DNA from: DASSBR01 sp035708085
Lineage (GTDB): Bacteria; Pseudomonadota; Gammaproteobacteria; Natronospirales; DASSBR01
Direction of reading: 5' to 3'
NCBI GenBank assembly: GCA_035708085.1
Contig: DASSTE010000036.1
Location: forward strand, 1-23,545
Length of the DNA: 23,545 bases
Below are positions 14,357 through 22,820 of the stretch, one piece after another. The notes under the pieces were generated by a model, which saw only the letters and a list, made by a program, of their open reading frames with translations, was not told the origin of the DNA and did not search any database. How positions within the stretch are numbered: the stretch's first letter is position 1; each line of letters opens with the position of its first letter. The position numbers and the translations under genes are program-made.

Positions 14357-16231
14357 ATGCAAGAATTCAGACAATTCGATGTCATTATTGTGGGCGGCGG
14401 CCACGCCGGCACCGAGGCCGCGCTGGCTGCCGCCCGCGCCGGCGCGCGCACGCTGCTGGTCACGCACAGCATCGAGGCGCTCGGCCAGATGAGCTGCAAC
14501 CCCGCGATCGGCGGTATCGGCAAGGGGCATCTCGCGCGCGAGATCGACGCCCTCGGCGGTGCGATGGCGCGTGCGACCGACCGCGCCGGCATCCAGTTCC
14601 GTCGGCTCAACGCCAGCAAGGGCCCGGCGGTGCGCGCGACGCGCGCCCAGGCGGACCGCACCTTATATAAGGCGGCAATCCGCTCGATCGTCGAAAACCA
14701 GCCCAACCTGACCTTGTTTCAGCAGGGGGTCGACGACCTGATCGTCGAAAACGGCTGCGTCGCCGGCGTCGTGACGCAGATGGGACTGACATTTCGCGCT
14801 CCGGCCGTCGTGCTGACGGTGGGCACGTTCCTGGGCGGGCGCATCCACATCGGCGATGCGAACTACGGCGGCGGGCGCGCGGGCGACCCGGCAGCCAACC
14901 GGCTCGCGGCGCGGCTGCGCGAGCTGCCGTTTCGCGTCGCGCGCCTGAAGACCGGCACGCCGCCGCGCATCGACGGGCGCACGATCGACTACACCGATCT
15001 CGCAGCCCAGCCGGGCGATACGCCGACGCCGGTGTTTTCGTTCATCGGCAGCGTCGACGAGCACCCGCGCCAGGTCGACTGCCACATCACCTATACCAAT
15101 GAGCGCACGCACGATCTGATTCGCGCCGGCCTCGATCGCTCGCCGATGTTCACCGGCGCGATCGAAGGCACCGGCCCGCGCTACTGCCCATCCGTCGAGG
15201 ACAAGGTGGTGCGCTTTGCCGACAAGGCCGCCCACCAGATTTTCATCGAGCCCGAAGGTCTCGACACGCACGAGGTCTATCCCAACGGCATTTCCACCAG
15301 CCTGCCGTTCGACGTGCAGTACGCGTTCGTGCGCTCGATCAGGGGCTTCGAAAACGCGCACATCACCCGGCCGGGCTACGCGATCGAGTATGACTTTTTC
15401 GACCCGCGCGACCTGAAACCGTCGCTGGAAACGAAGTTCATCGACGGCCTGTATTTCGCCGGCCAGATCAACGGCACGACCGGCTACGAGGAGGCCGCGG
15501 CGCAGGGTCTGGTCGCGGGGCTCAATGCCGCGCTTGCCGTCGCAGGCCGCGAGCCGTGGCACCCGCGCCGCGACGAAGCCTACATCGGCGTACTGATTGA
15601 CGACCTTATTACGCGCGGCGCGTCGGAACCGTACCGCATGTTCACCAGCCGCGCTGAATATCGCCTCAGCCTGCGCGAGGACAATGCCGATCTGCGCCTG
15701 ACGCCGAAGGGTCGCGAACTCGGGCTGGTGGCCGACGACCGCTGGGCGCGGTTTGAAGCCAAGCGTGAGGCGATCGAGCGCGAGCAGGCGCGTCTGCGTG
15801 ATCTCTGGGTGCGGCCGGGCGATGCCGCCGAAGCCGCACTCGGCCGGCCGCTCGCCCAGGAGAGCCGCGCGCTCGATCTGCTGGCGCGCCCCGACGTGCG
15901 CTACATCGAACTGATACAGGCGGACCTGGGCCCGGCGGTGGCCGATGCCGCCGTGGCCGAACAGATCGAGATCCAGGCACGCTACGCGGGTTACATCGAC
16001 CGCCAGCGCGCCGAGGTCGAAACCAACCGTCGCCACGAGAACACGCCGCTGCCGACCGATTTCGACTACGCCGTAGTCAACGGTCTGTCCGCTGAAGTGC
16101 GCCAGAAGCTGGAGCGCGTGCGCCCGGCGACACTCGGCCAGGCGGCACGTATCGACGGCATGACGCCGGCGGCGATCTCACTGCTGCGCATTTATCTCAA
16201 GAAACACGCGCACCTCAAAAAGAGCGCCTGA
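14357..16231 (+). CDS. mnmG: tRNA uridine 5-carboxymethylaminomethyl modification enzyme MnmG (GidA)
   Basis: FAD-dependent partner of MnmE in wobble-uridine modification. The 624-residue protein has the FAD motif VGGGHAGTEAA near residues 12-22, the family signature MSCNPAIGGIGKGHLAREID, the second signature GPRYCPSVEDKVVRFADK with its conserved cysteine, and the C-terminal tRNA/MnmE-binding domain ending YLKKHAHLKK. Length is standard. ATG 14357 immediately precedes the FAD-binding strand. A metallo-beta-lactamase-fold gene overlaps its stop (TGATG). The rsmG gene that commonly follows mnmG is not here. Confidence 0.97.
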   Translation: MQEFRQFDVIIVGGGHAGTEAALAAARAGARTLLVTHSIEALGQMSCNPAIGGIGKGHLAREIDALGGAMARATDRAGIQFRRLNASKGPAVRATRAQADRTLYKAAIRSIVENQPNLTLFQQGVDDLIVENGCVAGVVTQMGLTFRAPAVVLTVGTFLGGRIHIGDANYGGGRAGDPAANRLAARLRELPFRVARLKTGTPPRIDGRTIDYTDLAAQPGDTPTPVFSFIGSVDEHPRQVDCHITYTNERTHDLIRAGLDRSPMFTGAIEGTGPRYCPSVEDKVVRFADKAAHQIFIEPEGLDTHEVYPNGISTSLPFDVQYAFVRSIRGFENAHITRPGYAIEYDFFDPRDLKPSLETKFIDGLYFAGQINGTTGYEEAAAQGLVAGLNAALAVAGREPWHPRRDEAYIGVLIDDLITRGASEPYRMFTSRAEYRLSLREDNADLRLTPKGRELGLVADDRWARFEAKREAIEREQARLRDLWVRPGDAAEAALGRPLAQESRALDLLARPDVRYIELIQADLGPAVADAAVAEQIEIQARYAGYIDRQRAEVETNRRHENTPLPTDFDYAVVNGLSAEVRQKLERVRPATLGQAARIDGMTPAAISLLRIYLKKHAHLKKSA

Positions 16232-17181
16232 TGAACCCGGATTTCTACACCGACTACGACCACGGCATCACCGCAATCGACACCGGTTATCACAAGCCGC
16301 AGTTCGACGCGAGCCACCTGATCGTCCGCGACTGCCGCGCCGCGTTCGTCGACACCGGCACGTCGCTGTCGGTCGACCGGCTGCTCGACGGTCTGCAGCG
16401 CGCCGACCTCACTCCCGCCGACGTCGAATACGTGTTCATCACCCATGTGCATCTCGATCATGCCGGCGGCGCCGGCCTGCTGATGCAGCATCTGCCCAAC
16501 GCGCGCTGCATCGTCCATCCGCGCGGCGCCAAACATCTCGTCAGCCCGGACAAGCTGATCGCCGGCACGATGGCTGTCTATGGCGAGGCCGAATTCCACA
16601 AGCTCTACGGCGACATCGTGCCGATTTCAGCGAGCCGCGTGGTTGAGAGCGCCGACGGCGCCTGCTTCAACTTCGGCGACACGACGTTCGAACTGATCGA
16701 CACGCCCGGCCACGCGCTGCATCATTATTCAATCGTCGACTGCGCCAGCCACAGCGTCTTCACCGGCGACACGTTCGGCGTCTCCTACCGCATCTTCGAC
16801 ACCGCCAACGGCGCGTTTGTGATGACCTCGACCACGCCGACGCATTTCGACCCGGCCCAGTTGCACGCGTCAATCGACCGGCTGATGAGCTATGAACCCG
16901 AAGCGGCGTTCCTGACGCATTACAGCCGAGTCACCGATCTGCCCCGCCTGGCGGCCGACCTGCACTTGGGCATCGATCAGTACATCGAGATCGCTCGCGC
17001 CTGCGCCGATGCCGACGACCGTATCGCCTGCATGAAGACGCGTATGCACGACTGGCTCGCAAAGCGCCTGGACGCGCACGGCTGCGACCTGCCGGACGAC
17101 GTGCGCGACGCCTGGCTGGCGATGGATATCGATCTCAACGCGCAGGGTCTCGCCGTGTGGCTGGATCGCACGGGCGGTTAA
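16231..17181 (+). CDS. Metallo-beta-lactamase-fold hydrolase
   Basis: The 316-residue product has the metal-binding motif THVHLDHAGG with HxHxDH at 72-77, a later metal histidine in DTPGHALHHYS, the bridging aspartate in FTGDTFG and a final LTHYSR histidine: a full dinuclear metal site. After the fold (about residue 240) there is a helical C-terminal region of about 75 residues. No signal peptide, so it is probably cytosolic. Family members hydrolyse thioesters, lactones, phosphoesters and others; the substrate cannot be named. ATG 16231 shares its first base with the mnmG stop, and its own stop shares a base with the next start, so mnmG, this gene and the M15 gene look like one transcript. 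Confidence 0.88.
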   Translation: MNPDFYTDYDHGITAIDTGYHKPQFDASHLIVRDCRAAFVDTGTSLSVDRLLDGLQRADLTPADVEYVFITHVHLDHAGGAGLLMQHLPNARCIVHPRGAKHLVSPDKLIAGTMAVYGEAEFHKLYGDIVPISASRVVESADGACFNFGDTTFELIDTPGHALHHYSIVDCASHSVFTGDTFGVSYRIFDTANGAFVMTSTTPTHFDPAQLHASIDRLMSYEPEAAFLTHYSRVTDLPRLAADLHLGIDQYIEIARACADADDRIACMKTRMHDWLAKRLDAHGCDLPDDVRDAWLAMDIDLNAQGLAVWLDRTGG

Positions 17182-17699
17182 TGGAGACGCTCGCCGCGCT
17201 GCATCGCAAACTTGGTATTCCCGCCGATTACGCGGCAAAACGCGGCTGGCCATTGCAGCCGGAAGCAGACGCAGCGGAACTGGTATCGATCGGCGAAGAC
17301 GTTTTCGGCCGCGAGCAACGGCTGATCCATCCGGCCGCCGAAGCGTGGCAGGCACTGTACCAGGCTGCCGCAGACGATGAGGTGATCCTGCAACCGGTCT
17401 CCGCGTTCCGCGGCGTGATCTACCAGGTCGAAGTCATCCGCCGCAAACTTGCGGCCGGCCGCAGCATTGAAGACATTCTGCAAGTCAACGCGGCGCCCGG
17501 TTACAGCGAGCACCACACGGGTCGTGCGCTCGACATCACGGCGCCCGGCGTCGAACCGTTATCCGAAGGATTCGAAGCGACGACAGCGTTCGAATGGCTT
17601 ACCCGTCACGCCGCCCGGTTCGACTTTGTCCTGAGTTATCCGCGCGACAATCCGCTCGGCTTCGTCTACGAGCCCTGGCACTGGGCTTACAGAGTCTGA
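17181..17699 (+). CDS. M15-family (VanY-like) D-alanyl-D-alanine carboxypeptidase-type protein
   Basis: The 172-residue product has the M15 metal motifs: SAFR (74-77), SEHHTGRALDI with ligands His111 and Asp118, and YEPWHWAY with Glu164 and ligand His167. These proteins usually cut D-Ala from peptidoglycan stem peptides. No signal peptide or membrane segment is visible, which is odd for an enzyme acting on the periplasmic wall; it may act on cytosolic muropeptides or another D,L-peptide. Start ATG 17181 overlaps the previous stop (TAATG); a longer in-frame start at 17157 inside that gene was rejected. The 3' end overlaps the convergent AraC gene by 13 bases. Confidence 0.86.
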   Translation: METLAALHRKLGIPADYAAKRGWPLQPEADAAELVSIGEDVFGREQRLIHPAAEAWQALYQAAADDEVILQPVSAFRGVIYQVEVIRRKLAAGRSIEDILQVNAAPGYSEHHTGRALDITAPGVEPLSEGFEATTAFEWLTRHAARFDFVLSYPRDNPLGFVYEPWHWAYRV

Positions 17700-18490
17700 A
17701 CCTGATTTGAGTTGTGCTCACGCTCCTGACCGGGCGTGACGCCGAACGCCTGCTTGTAAGCACGCGTGAAGTGGCTTTGGTCGGCAAAGCCGGCTGCCAC
17801 TGCCACATCGACCAGCGAAGCATTCTGTTCCGTGATCAGTTCGCGGCAGCGTTCCAGCCGCTGCCGCCGGAAGAAACTGCCGATCGGCTCGCCGTAGCGT
17901 TCGCGGAACGCCCGCGAAATATGCACCGGATGCCGCCCGGCACGAACCGCCAGCGTCTTCGCCGTCCACGGCCGGAACGGGTCGTCGATGATTGCTTGCC
18001 GCAGCTTTTCCAGCCAGCTCTGGTAGCCGCCACTGGAACGCTGGCCGTAAGGCCCGACGAGGTGCGACAGCAGATCGGTGATGCTCGATTCCAGCGCAAG
18101 CCGGTTTTTCAACGCAGCGCCATTGTGCAGCGACGGCTGCGCCGTCACGAGCCGATCGACCTTGTGAACGAGCAGCACCAGTTCCGGTGAAGTCAATGTC
18201 AGCCGGTCGTGAAACAGCGCGCGCGTATCGCGCTCCGACAGCCAGCCCGGCCGGAGTTCCACCTTCAGGCACGAAGCGCCTTCCTCGCCGCATGCCGTGG
18301 TGTGTTCGTCGTCGGGTGGCCGCAGTAGCACCTGGCCGGCGTCGGCCGCCATCGCGTTCGGCGATCCGTTGTCGAGGAAGCCGCCACGCGTCACCAGGCA
18401 GATGTAGGCCTCGGGGTGGCGATGCCGGCTCATTCGTTCATAGGGCCGGTATTGTTGCCGGCCCACCGAGAATCCTGGGGCTTCAAACAT
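17687..18490 (-). CDS. AraC-family transcriptional regulator
   Basis: The 267-residue product has an N-terminal cupin-like sensing domain (RHRHPEAYICLVTRGGFLDN near residues 22-41) and a C-terminal double helix-turn-helix domain (about 160-258) with LAVRAGRHPVHISRAFRERYGEPIG and VAVAAGFADQSHFTRAYKQAFGVTPGQ, the AraC signature. ATG 18490 was chosen over GTG 18496 because GGAGG lies 8 bases before the ATG but only 2 before the GTG. It is divergent from a lipoprotein gene and may control it, but nothing in the sequence proves this. Confidence 0.92.
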   Translation of the reverse strand: MFEAPGFSVGRQQYRPYERMSRHRHPEAYICLVTRGGFLDNGSPNAMAADAGQVLLRPPDDEHTTACGEEGASCLKVELRPGWLSERDTRALFHDRLTLTSPELVLLVHKVDRLVTAQPSLHNGAALKNRLALESSITDLLSHLVGPYGQRSSGGYQSWLEKLRQAIIDDPFRPWTAKTLAVRAGRHPVHISRAFRERYGEPIGSFFRRQRLERCRELITEQNASLVDVAVAAGFADQSHFTRAYKQAFGVTPGQEREHNSNQVQTL

Positions 18491-18540
18491 GACCACTGCC
18501 TCCTGTAGCCACGCCCGCCGTGGTAGTTGCTTCTATGACT

Positions 18541-18568
18541 ACTATAATCGCATCGGGCTGTATTACAA
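18541..18568 (-). promoter_or_regulatory. Probable promoter of the AraC-family gene
   Basis: On the minus strand TTGTAA (18568-18563), a 16-base spacer and TATAGT (18546-18541) form a fair sigma70 promoter about 50 bases before the AraC-family start. On the plus strand the same patch contains an exact TATAAT (18543-18548) pointing towards the lipoprotein gene but with a poor -35, so a divergent, activator-dependent promoter is possible. Confidence 0.5.
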
Positions 18569-18679
18569 GCCTGTTGGAAATCTTCAATGGCGCTCGGTTT
18601 TTACAATACCGCCCGGCCGCGGCACCTCCAAAGTAGCTTCAACGAAGCGTGGGCTTCGGGGCATTGTGAGGTGACAGCA

Positions 18680-19690
18680 ATGAAAACGGGATATCTCTCG
18701 GCCGGCGCAATCGGTCTGTGCGCAGCGATTACCGGCTGCAATGGCTACAGCAGCAACGGCAAGACCTACAATCCGCCGGTCTCGCAACAGGTTGTCTCGA
18801 TCAGCGTGACGCCGACGAGCGCATCGATCGCCGCAGGCGACACGCAGCAGTTCAAGGCGACCGCGAAAAACAGCAGCGGCGGCACGGTCTCCGGTGCATC
18901 GATTACGTGGCATTCATCCGATACGAGCGTCGCGACGATCGACTCCACCGGCCTTGCCACCGGCGTGGCGGCGGGAACGGCGACCATCACGGCGACAACA
19001 ATGACGCCGGGGGGCGGCCTCTACAGCAATGGCACGACGCAGGCGATCACCAGCAACAAGGCCATGTTGACGGTCGCCGCCGCCGACCAGGTGATGGGCA
19101 TGGCCGTCACGGCAAGCGTGGAACCGACGCAGTCGCTGGTACTCGTACATGACACCAACGGCAACATGCAGGCGACCATGACTGACGCCGCCGGGCGCTT
19201 TGTATTGTCGGTCGGCGGCATGCAGCCGCCATTCCTGGTGCAGGCGCGCGATTCGCTCGGCCGCCACACGTTCAGCATCGCCACCGCCGCCGGCGTGGTC
19301 AATGTCAACCCGCTGACGGATTTCCTGGTACGGACCTGGTTCCAGGCCAACGGCAGGAACATCGAAAGCGACTTCACTGAAGCTCGCGCGCCGGAAAGCC
19401 TCAGTTCGCAAACGCTGGCGGCGATGAACGCCTCGCTCAAGCAAGCCCTCGGGCTGACGCTCCAGCACTTCAACTTCTTTACCAGTCCGTACACCGCTGA
19501 CGGCAGCGGCTACGACGGTCTGCTGCATCAGTTGAGCGTTACCGCAACGGCTGCGGGCCTGGTGATTCGCAATCGCGCGTCCGGTCGACGCGTCGAAGCG
19601 GTGATGGGCGCCGGCGGCGCGGTGACATTGCGGGTAATCCCTGTCAACGGCGCACAGGCTTCCGAAATCGGCATGCTGGCCGGACGGTGA
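18680..19690 (+). CDS. Putative lipoprotein with bacterial Ig-like (BIG2) domain
   Basis: The 336-residue product has a lipoprotein signal with lipobox ITGC (Cys20), so it is probably anchored in the outer membrane or periplasm. Residues about 37-130 form a BIG2-type Ig-like domain (VSISVTPTSASIAAGDTQQF ... TWHSSDTSVATIDSTGLATGVAAGTATITA). Residues about 135-200 resemble a carboxypeptidase-regulatory-like beta sandwich (NGNMQATMTDAAGRFVLSV), and the rest is a region I cannot place. ATG 18680 was chosen because it starts the signal peptide and follows a GAGGTG ribosome site; an upstream in-frame ATG at 18587 would bury the signal. The role is unknown; such domains often bind surfaces or sugars. 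Confidence 0.82.
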   Translation: MKTGYLSAGAIGLCAAITGCNGYSSNGKTYNPPVSQQVVSISVTPTSASIAAGDTQQFKATAKNSSGGTVSGASITWHSSDTSVATIDSTGLATGVAAGTATITATTMTPGGGLYSNGTTQAITSNKAMLTVAAADQVMGMAVTASVEPTQSLVLVHDTNGNMQATMTDAAGRFVLSVGGMQPPFLVQARDSLGRHTFSIATAAGVVNVNPLTDFLVRTWFQANGRNIESDFTEARAPESLSSQTLAAMNASLKQALGLTLQHFNFFTSPYTADGSGYDGLLHQLSVTATAAGLVIRNRASGRRVEAVMGAGGAVTLRVIPVNGAQASEIGMLAGR

Positions 19691-19699
19691 ATCCGCGCC

Positions 19700-19769
19700 G
19701 CGGCGGCTCACGCCTGGCTTGCGGTCCGCGTGGTGTGTGTCCTGCCGCACGCGCCACGCGGGCCGCCGC
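19700..19769. repeat. Nested GC-rich inverted repeat after the lipoprotein gene
   Basis: GCGGCGGC (19700-19707) pairs with GCCGCCGC (19762-19769), and inside it CCGCGTGG (19726-19733) pairs with CCACGCGG (19754-19761). On the right the two stem halves are adjacent, so a long stem with one bulge is possible. No U-run follows, so this is not a classical terminator, but it may slow or end transcription between the lipoprotein gene and the polyketide operon. Confidence 0.45.
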
Positions 19770-19770
19770 T

Positions 19771-19799
19771 GATAGAATACGTCTATCTTATCGGACGTA
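19771..19799 (+). promoter_or_regulatory. Possible promoter/operator of the polyketide operon
   Basis: TAGAAT at 19773-19778 is a fair -10 just before the methyltransferase gene. It is overlapped by two small dyads, GATAG/CTATC (19771-19775 and 19783-19787) and TACGT/ACGTA (19778-19782 and 19795-19799), which could bind a regulator. No clear -35 lies at the right distance, so activator-dependent use is possible. Weak evidence overall. Confidence 0.3.
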
Positions 19800-19809
19800 T
19801 CGCACGGAT

Positions 19810-20532
19810 GTGACTGTCTTGCTTGATCAGCGCCGGCTCGAAGGCGAGCTGATGGACGACCCGCTGCTGAACGCGCGGGCGCACGGGCGCGCGCTGCAGG
19901 GTCTGTCGCGCATCAATCGTGTGAGTCGTACCGCCGCGTCGATCTGGCGCCCCATCGCGCGCATCGCCCGCGCCCATCCCGATCGCACACTGTCGGTACT
20001 CGATATCGCGACCGGCGGCGGCGACCTCCCCATTGCGCTCAGCAAGCGGGCGCAGCGGCACCACGTCGCCCTCGACATCAAGGGCTGCGACATCAGCCAG
20101 GATGCCATCGGCTACGCGCGCGCCGCGGCAATTCGCGCCAACGCGCCGGTGCAGTTCTTCTGCGCCAATGTTCTCGATGCCGGGCTGCCGGCGCATTACG
20201 ACATCGTGACGGCGAGCCTGTTTCTGCACCATCTGACCGATACGCAGGCGGTAGCGCTGCTGCGCAAACTGGCAATGAACACCGATCACCTGATCATCAG
20301 CGATCTGATTCGCAACCGCACGGGCTATCGCCTTGCATACCTCGGCACGCGGCTGCTGTCGCGTTCGACCATCGTGCACGTCGACGGGCTGCGCTCGGTG
20401 CGCGCCGCGTTCACCGTTCCCGAGGCGCGCGAACTGGCCGCGCAAGCCGGCCTTGACGACGCGCGTTTCAAGCGTCGCTGGCCGAGCCGCTTCCTGATGA
20501 CCTGGCACCGCAAGGACGCTGCCGATGCGTGA
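19810..20532 (+). CDS. Class I SAM-dependent methyltransferase of the type III PKS operon
   Basis: The product of about 240 residues has SAM motif I LDIATGGGDLP, an acidic residue after strand 2 (DIKGCDISQDAIGYAR) and the post-motif region YDIVTASLFLHHLTD. It most resembles O- or C-methyltransferases acting on small phenolic products. The start is uncertain: GTG 19810 is used because the sequence RRLEGELMDDP just after it looks conserved in such proteins; TTG 19819 and ATG 19852 (with a GAAGGCGAG upstream) are alternatives. Its stop overlaps the next gene by 8 bases. Together with the oxidoreductase and synthase it likely tailors the polyketide. Confidence 0.82.
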   Translation: MTVLLDQRRLEGELMDDPLLNARAHGRALQGLSRINRVSRTAASIWRPIARIARAHPDRTLSVLDIATGGGDLPIALSKRAQRHHVALDIKGCDISQDAIGYARAAAIRANAPVQFFCANVLDAGLPAHYDIVTASLFLHHLTDTQAVALLRKLAMNTDHLIISDLIRNRTGYRLAYLGTRLLSRSTIVHVDGLRSVRAAFTVPEARELAAQAGLDDARFKRRWPSRFLMTWHRKDAADA

Positions 20533-21670
20533 GCCGCTGCAACAGGAATGGGACGTGGTGGTTGCCGGCGCCGGCGTCGCGGGCGCGGTGGCCGCGTACC
20601 GGCTGGCACGCCGCGGTCTTCGCGTGTTACTGGCGGACAAGGCCGACTGGCCGCGCGACAAGGTTTGCGGCGGCTGCATCAACGCGGCGGCGCTGCGCGC
20701 GCTGACGCGGCTGGGGCTGGGCTCGGCCGTGGCCGCGGGACAGACTTACTCGGGGATGCTGCTCGCCGCCGGCGGGCGCCAGGCCCGTTTCAGCCTGCCG
20801 GCGGGCCGGGCGCTGAGCCGCCGTCAGCTGGATGCGACGCTGGCCGCAGCCGCAATCGGCGCGGGGGCGCGTTTTTCTCCGGCGACGCATGTGCGCCTCG
20901 GCGACTGCGACGCCGACGGCCGCTGGCTGCAACTGCGCCGCGGCTCCCAATCGACGGTGGTGCACGCCCGCGTGGTACTCGCCTGCGATGGCCTCAAAAG
21001 CCAGCTGCTCGACGATGACGTCGAGATCGGCCGCGTTTCGCGCATTGGCGCCGGCGGCATTCTCGCCGCCGCGCCCGACGTGTATCCGGCGGGCACCATT
21101 TACATGGCTTGCGGCGACAATGGCTACGTCGGCCTGGTACGCGTCGAGGCAGGGCAGGTCAATATCGGCGCCGCGCTTGAGCCTGTCTGGATCAAGCAGT
21201 GCGGCGGCCCGTCCGCCGCCGTCGCCTCGATCCTCAATTCCGCCGGTCTGCCGCAGCTCGACGGGCTGGACGATCTGCGCTGGCGCGGCACGCCGCGCCT
21301 GACACGCCGTCACGGCCGACTGGGCCGCGGGCGGCTGTTCGCGCTGGGCGACGCCGCGGGCTACGTGGAGCCGTTCACCGGCGAAGGCATGGCATGGGCT
21401 ATTGCCGGCGCGGCCGCCGTCGAACCCTTCGTGCTGGCCGCAGTGGCGGAGTGGCGCGAAGTTCTGATCGATGCGTGGACCGCGCGCCATCACGCCCTGA
21501 TCCGCAACCGGCAGCGGGCGTGCCGCGGCGTCGCCCACCTGTTGCGCCGCCCGACGCTGGTCGCCGGGGCGGTGCGCCTGGCCGCCGCCACGCCGAGCGT
21601 TGCCGCGCCACTGACCGCGTGGCTCAACCGCGACTTCAAATATCTCCAACCCGAGGCCATCGAAACATGA
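20525..21670 (+). CDS. FAD-dependent oxidoreductase/monooxygenase of the type III PKS operon
   Basis: The 381-residue product has an N-terminal dinucleotide motif (VVVAGAGVAGAVAAYRLARR, GxGxxG at 15-20), the motif DKVCGGCINAAALRAL typical of the geranylgeranyl-reductase/PHBH-like flavoproteins, and the FAD-ribityl motif ALGDAAGYVEPFTGEGM with Asp276. No signal peptide. It probably hydroxylates or otherwise oxidises the aromatic ring made by the synthase, as the flavoprotein SrsC does in the Streptomyces srsABC phenolic-lipid pathway; that role is inferred from the operon. It overlaps the methyltransferase by 8 bases and the synthase by 4 (ATGA). Confidence 0.86.
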   Translation: MREPLQQEWDVVVAGAGVAGAVAAYRLARRGLRVLLADKADWPRDKVCGGCINAAALRALTRLGLGSAVAAGQTYSGMLLAAGGRQARFSLPAGRALSRRQLDATLAAAAIGAGARFSPATHVRLGDCDADGRWLQLRRGSQSTVVHARVVLACDGLKSQLLDDDVEIGRVSRIGAGGILAAAPDVYPAGTIYMACGDNGYVGLVRVEAGQVNIGAALEPVWIKQCGGPSAAVASILNSAGLPQLDGLDDLRWRGTPRLTRRHGRLGRGRLFALGDAAGYVEPFTGEGMAWAIAGAAAVEPFVLAAVAEWREVLIDAWTARHHALIRNRQRACRGVAHLLRRPTLVAGAVRLAAATPSVAAPLTAWLNRDFKYLQPEAIET

Positions 21671-22812
21671 GTGAGCTTTATGCGGTGGCCGACTTGCCAC
21701 GAACCCGCGTTCGCCAGCCGACGCGCCACGCCGAAACGGCATTGCTTGGGCTGGGCGTTGCCGCGCCGGAGAGAAAGCTCGACCAGGGCGCGGCCGCTGA
21801 TTTCGCGGCGGCGCGCTGCTGCGAGGACGAACGGCAGACGAACTGGCTGCGCCGCATCTACCGCCAGAGCGGCGTCCAGCACCGCGCCAGCGTCCTGCTC
21901 GACGACAATGGCACCTCGGCGCTGGAAGATTTCTATCCGGTCGCCGGAGACGGTGCGCGCAATCCGGGCACCGCCGCCAGGATGCAACGCTACGCCGAGA
22001 CCGCCGGCGCACTCGGCGCCCGCGCGTGCCGCGCGGCGTTCGCCGAAGCCGCGATCGAACGCGACACCATCACGCACCTGGTCACAGTCTCCTGCACCGG
22101 CCTGATGTCGCCGGGCCTCGACGCCGAACTGATCGAGCGGTTGAGCCTGTCGCCCGACATCGGCCGCCTCAACCTCGGTTTCATGGGCTGCCACGGGGCG
22201 CTGAACGGGCTGCGGGCCGCGCAGGCGCTGGCCGCAAGCACGCCGGGCGCGCGCGTGCTGCTGTGTTGCGTCGAACTGTGCAGCCTCCATTTCCAGTACG
22301 GCTGGGACATGCAGAAGATCGTCGCCAATGCGCTGTTCGCCGACGGCGCCGGCGCGGCCATTATCGGCCCCGACAGCGGCGGCCGCGACGGCTGGCGCCT
22401 CGCGGCCACCGCGAGCCGCATCGCGCCGGGCTCCAAGGACGCGATGACTTGGCGGATCGGCAACCACGGCTTCGAGATGACCTTGTCGCGCGATGTGCCC
22501 AAACTGATCCGCGGCGCGCTGCACGACTGGCTGAGCGACTGGCTCGCGACGCACGAACTGACGGTCGCCGACATCGCCCACTGGGCGATTCATCCCGGCG
22601 GCCCCAAGATTATCGAAACGGTGCTCGAATCGTTATCATTGCCGATGGAAGCCGGCGCGGCGTCGCGCACGATACTGGCCGAACATGGCAACATGTCGTC
22701 GCCAACCGTGCTGTTCATTATCGAACGCCTGCGCGCGCAACAGGCGAAGCGGCCATGCGTCGCGCTGGGATTCGGCCCCGGCCTCGCCCTCGAAGCCGCC
22801 TTATTCATCTAA
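21667..22812 (+). CDS. Type III polyketide synthase
   Basis: Homodimeric chalcone-synthase-like enzyme that extends an acyl-CoA starter with malonyl-CoA and cyclises the product to a resorcinol, pyrone or similar ring. The 381-residue product has the full triad: Cys175 in LGFMGCHGALNGL, His309 in WAIHPGGPKI and Asn342 in EHGNMSSPTV, plus the C-terminal GFGPGLALEA loop. ATG 21667 overlaps the oxidoreductase stop as ATGA; the longer in-frame extension lies in that gene and was rejected. With its two tailoring genes it likely makes a methylated, oxidised alkyl-phenol or pyrone, perhaps a membrane lipid or quinone. Starter length cannot be read from the sequence. Confidence 0.93.
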   Translation: MSELYAVADLPRTRVRQPTRHAETALLGLGVAAPERKLDQGAAADFAAARCCEDERQTNWLRRIYRQSGVQHRASVLLDDNGTSALEDFYPVAGDGARNPGTAARMQRYAETAGALGARACRAAFAEAAIERDTITHLVTVSCTGLMSPGLDAELIERLSLSPDIGRLNLGFMGCHGALNGLRAAQALAASTPGARVLLCCVELCSLHFQYGWDMQKIVANALFADGAGAAIIGPDSGGRDGWRLAATASRIAPGSKDAMTWRIGNHGFEMTLSRDVPKLIRGALHDWLSDWLATHELTVADIAHWAIHPGGPKIIETVLESLSLPMEAGAASRTILAEHGNMSSPTVLFIIERLRAQQAKRPCVALGFGPGLALEAALFI

Positions 22813-22820
22813 CTCTAATT

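Noticed and set aside
14663..16036. Minus-strand open frame of 457 codons
   Set aside because: It is antisense to mnmG and shows no domain or plausible ribosome site.
19700..19769. Rho-independent terminator after the lipoprotein gene
   Set aside because: The stem is strong but no U-run follows, so it is listed only as an inverted repeat.
20627..22012. Minus-strand open frame of 461 codons
   Set aside because: It is antisense to the flavoprotein and synthase genes, both supported by catalytic motifs.
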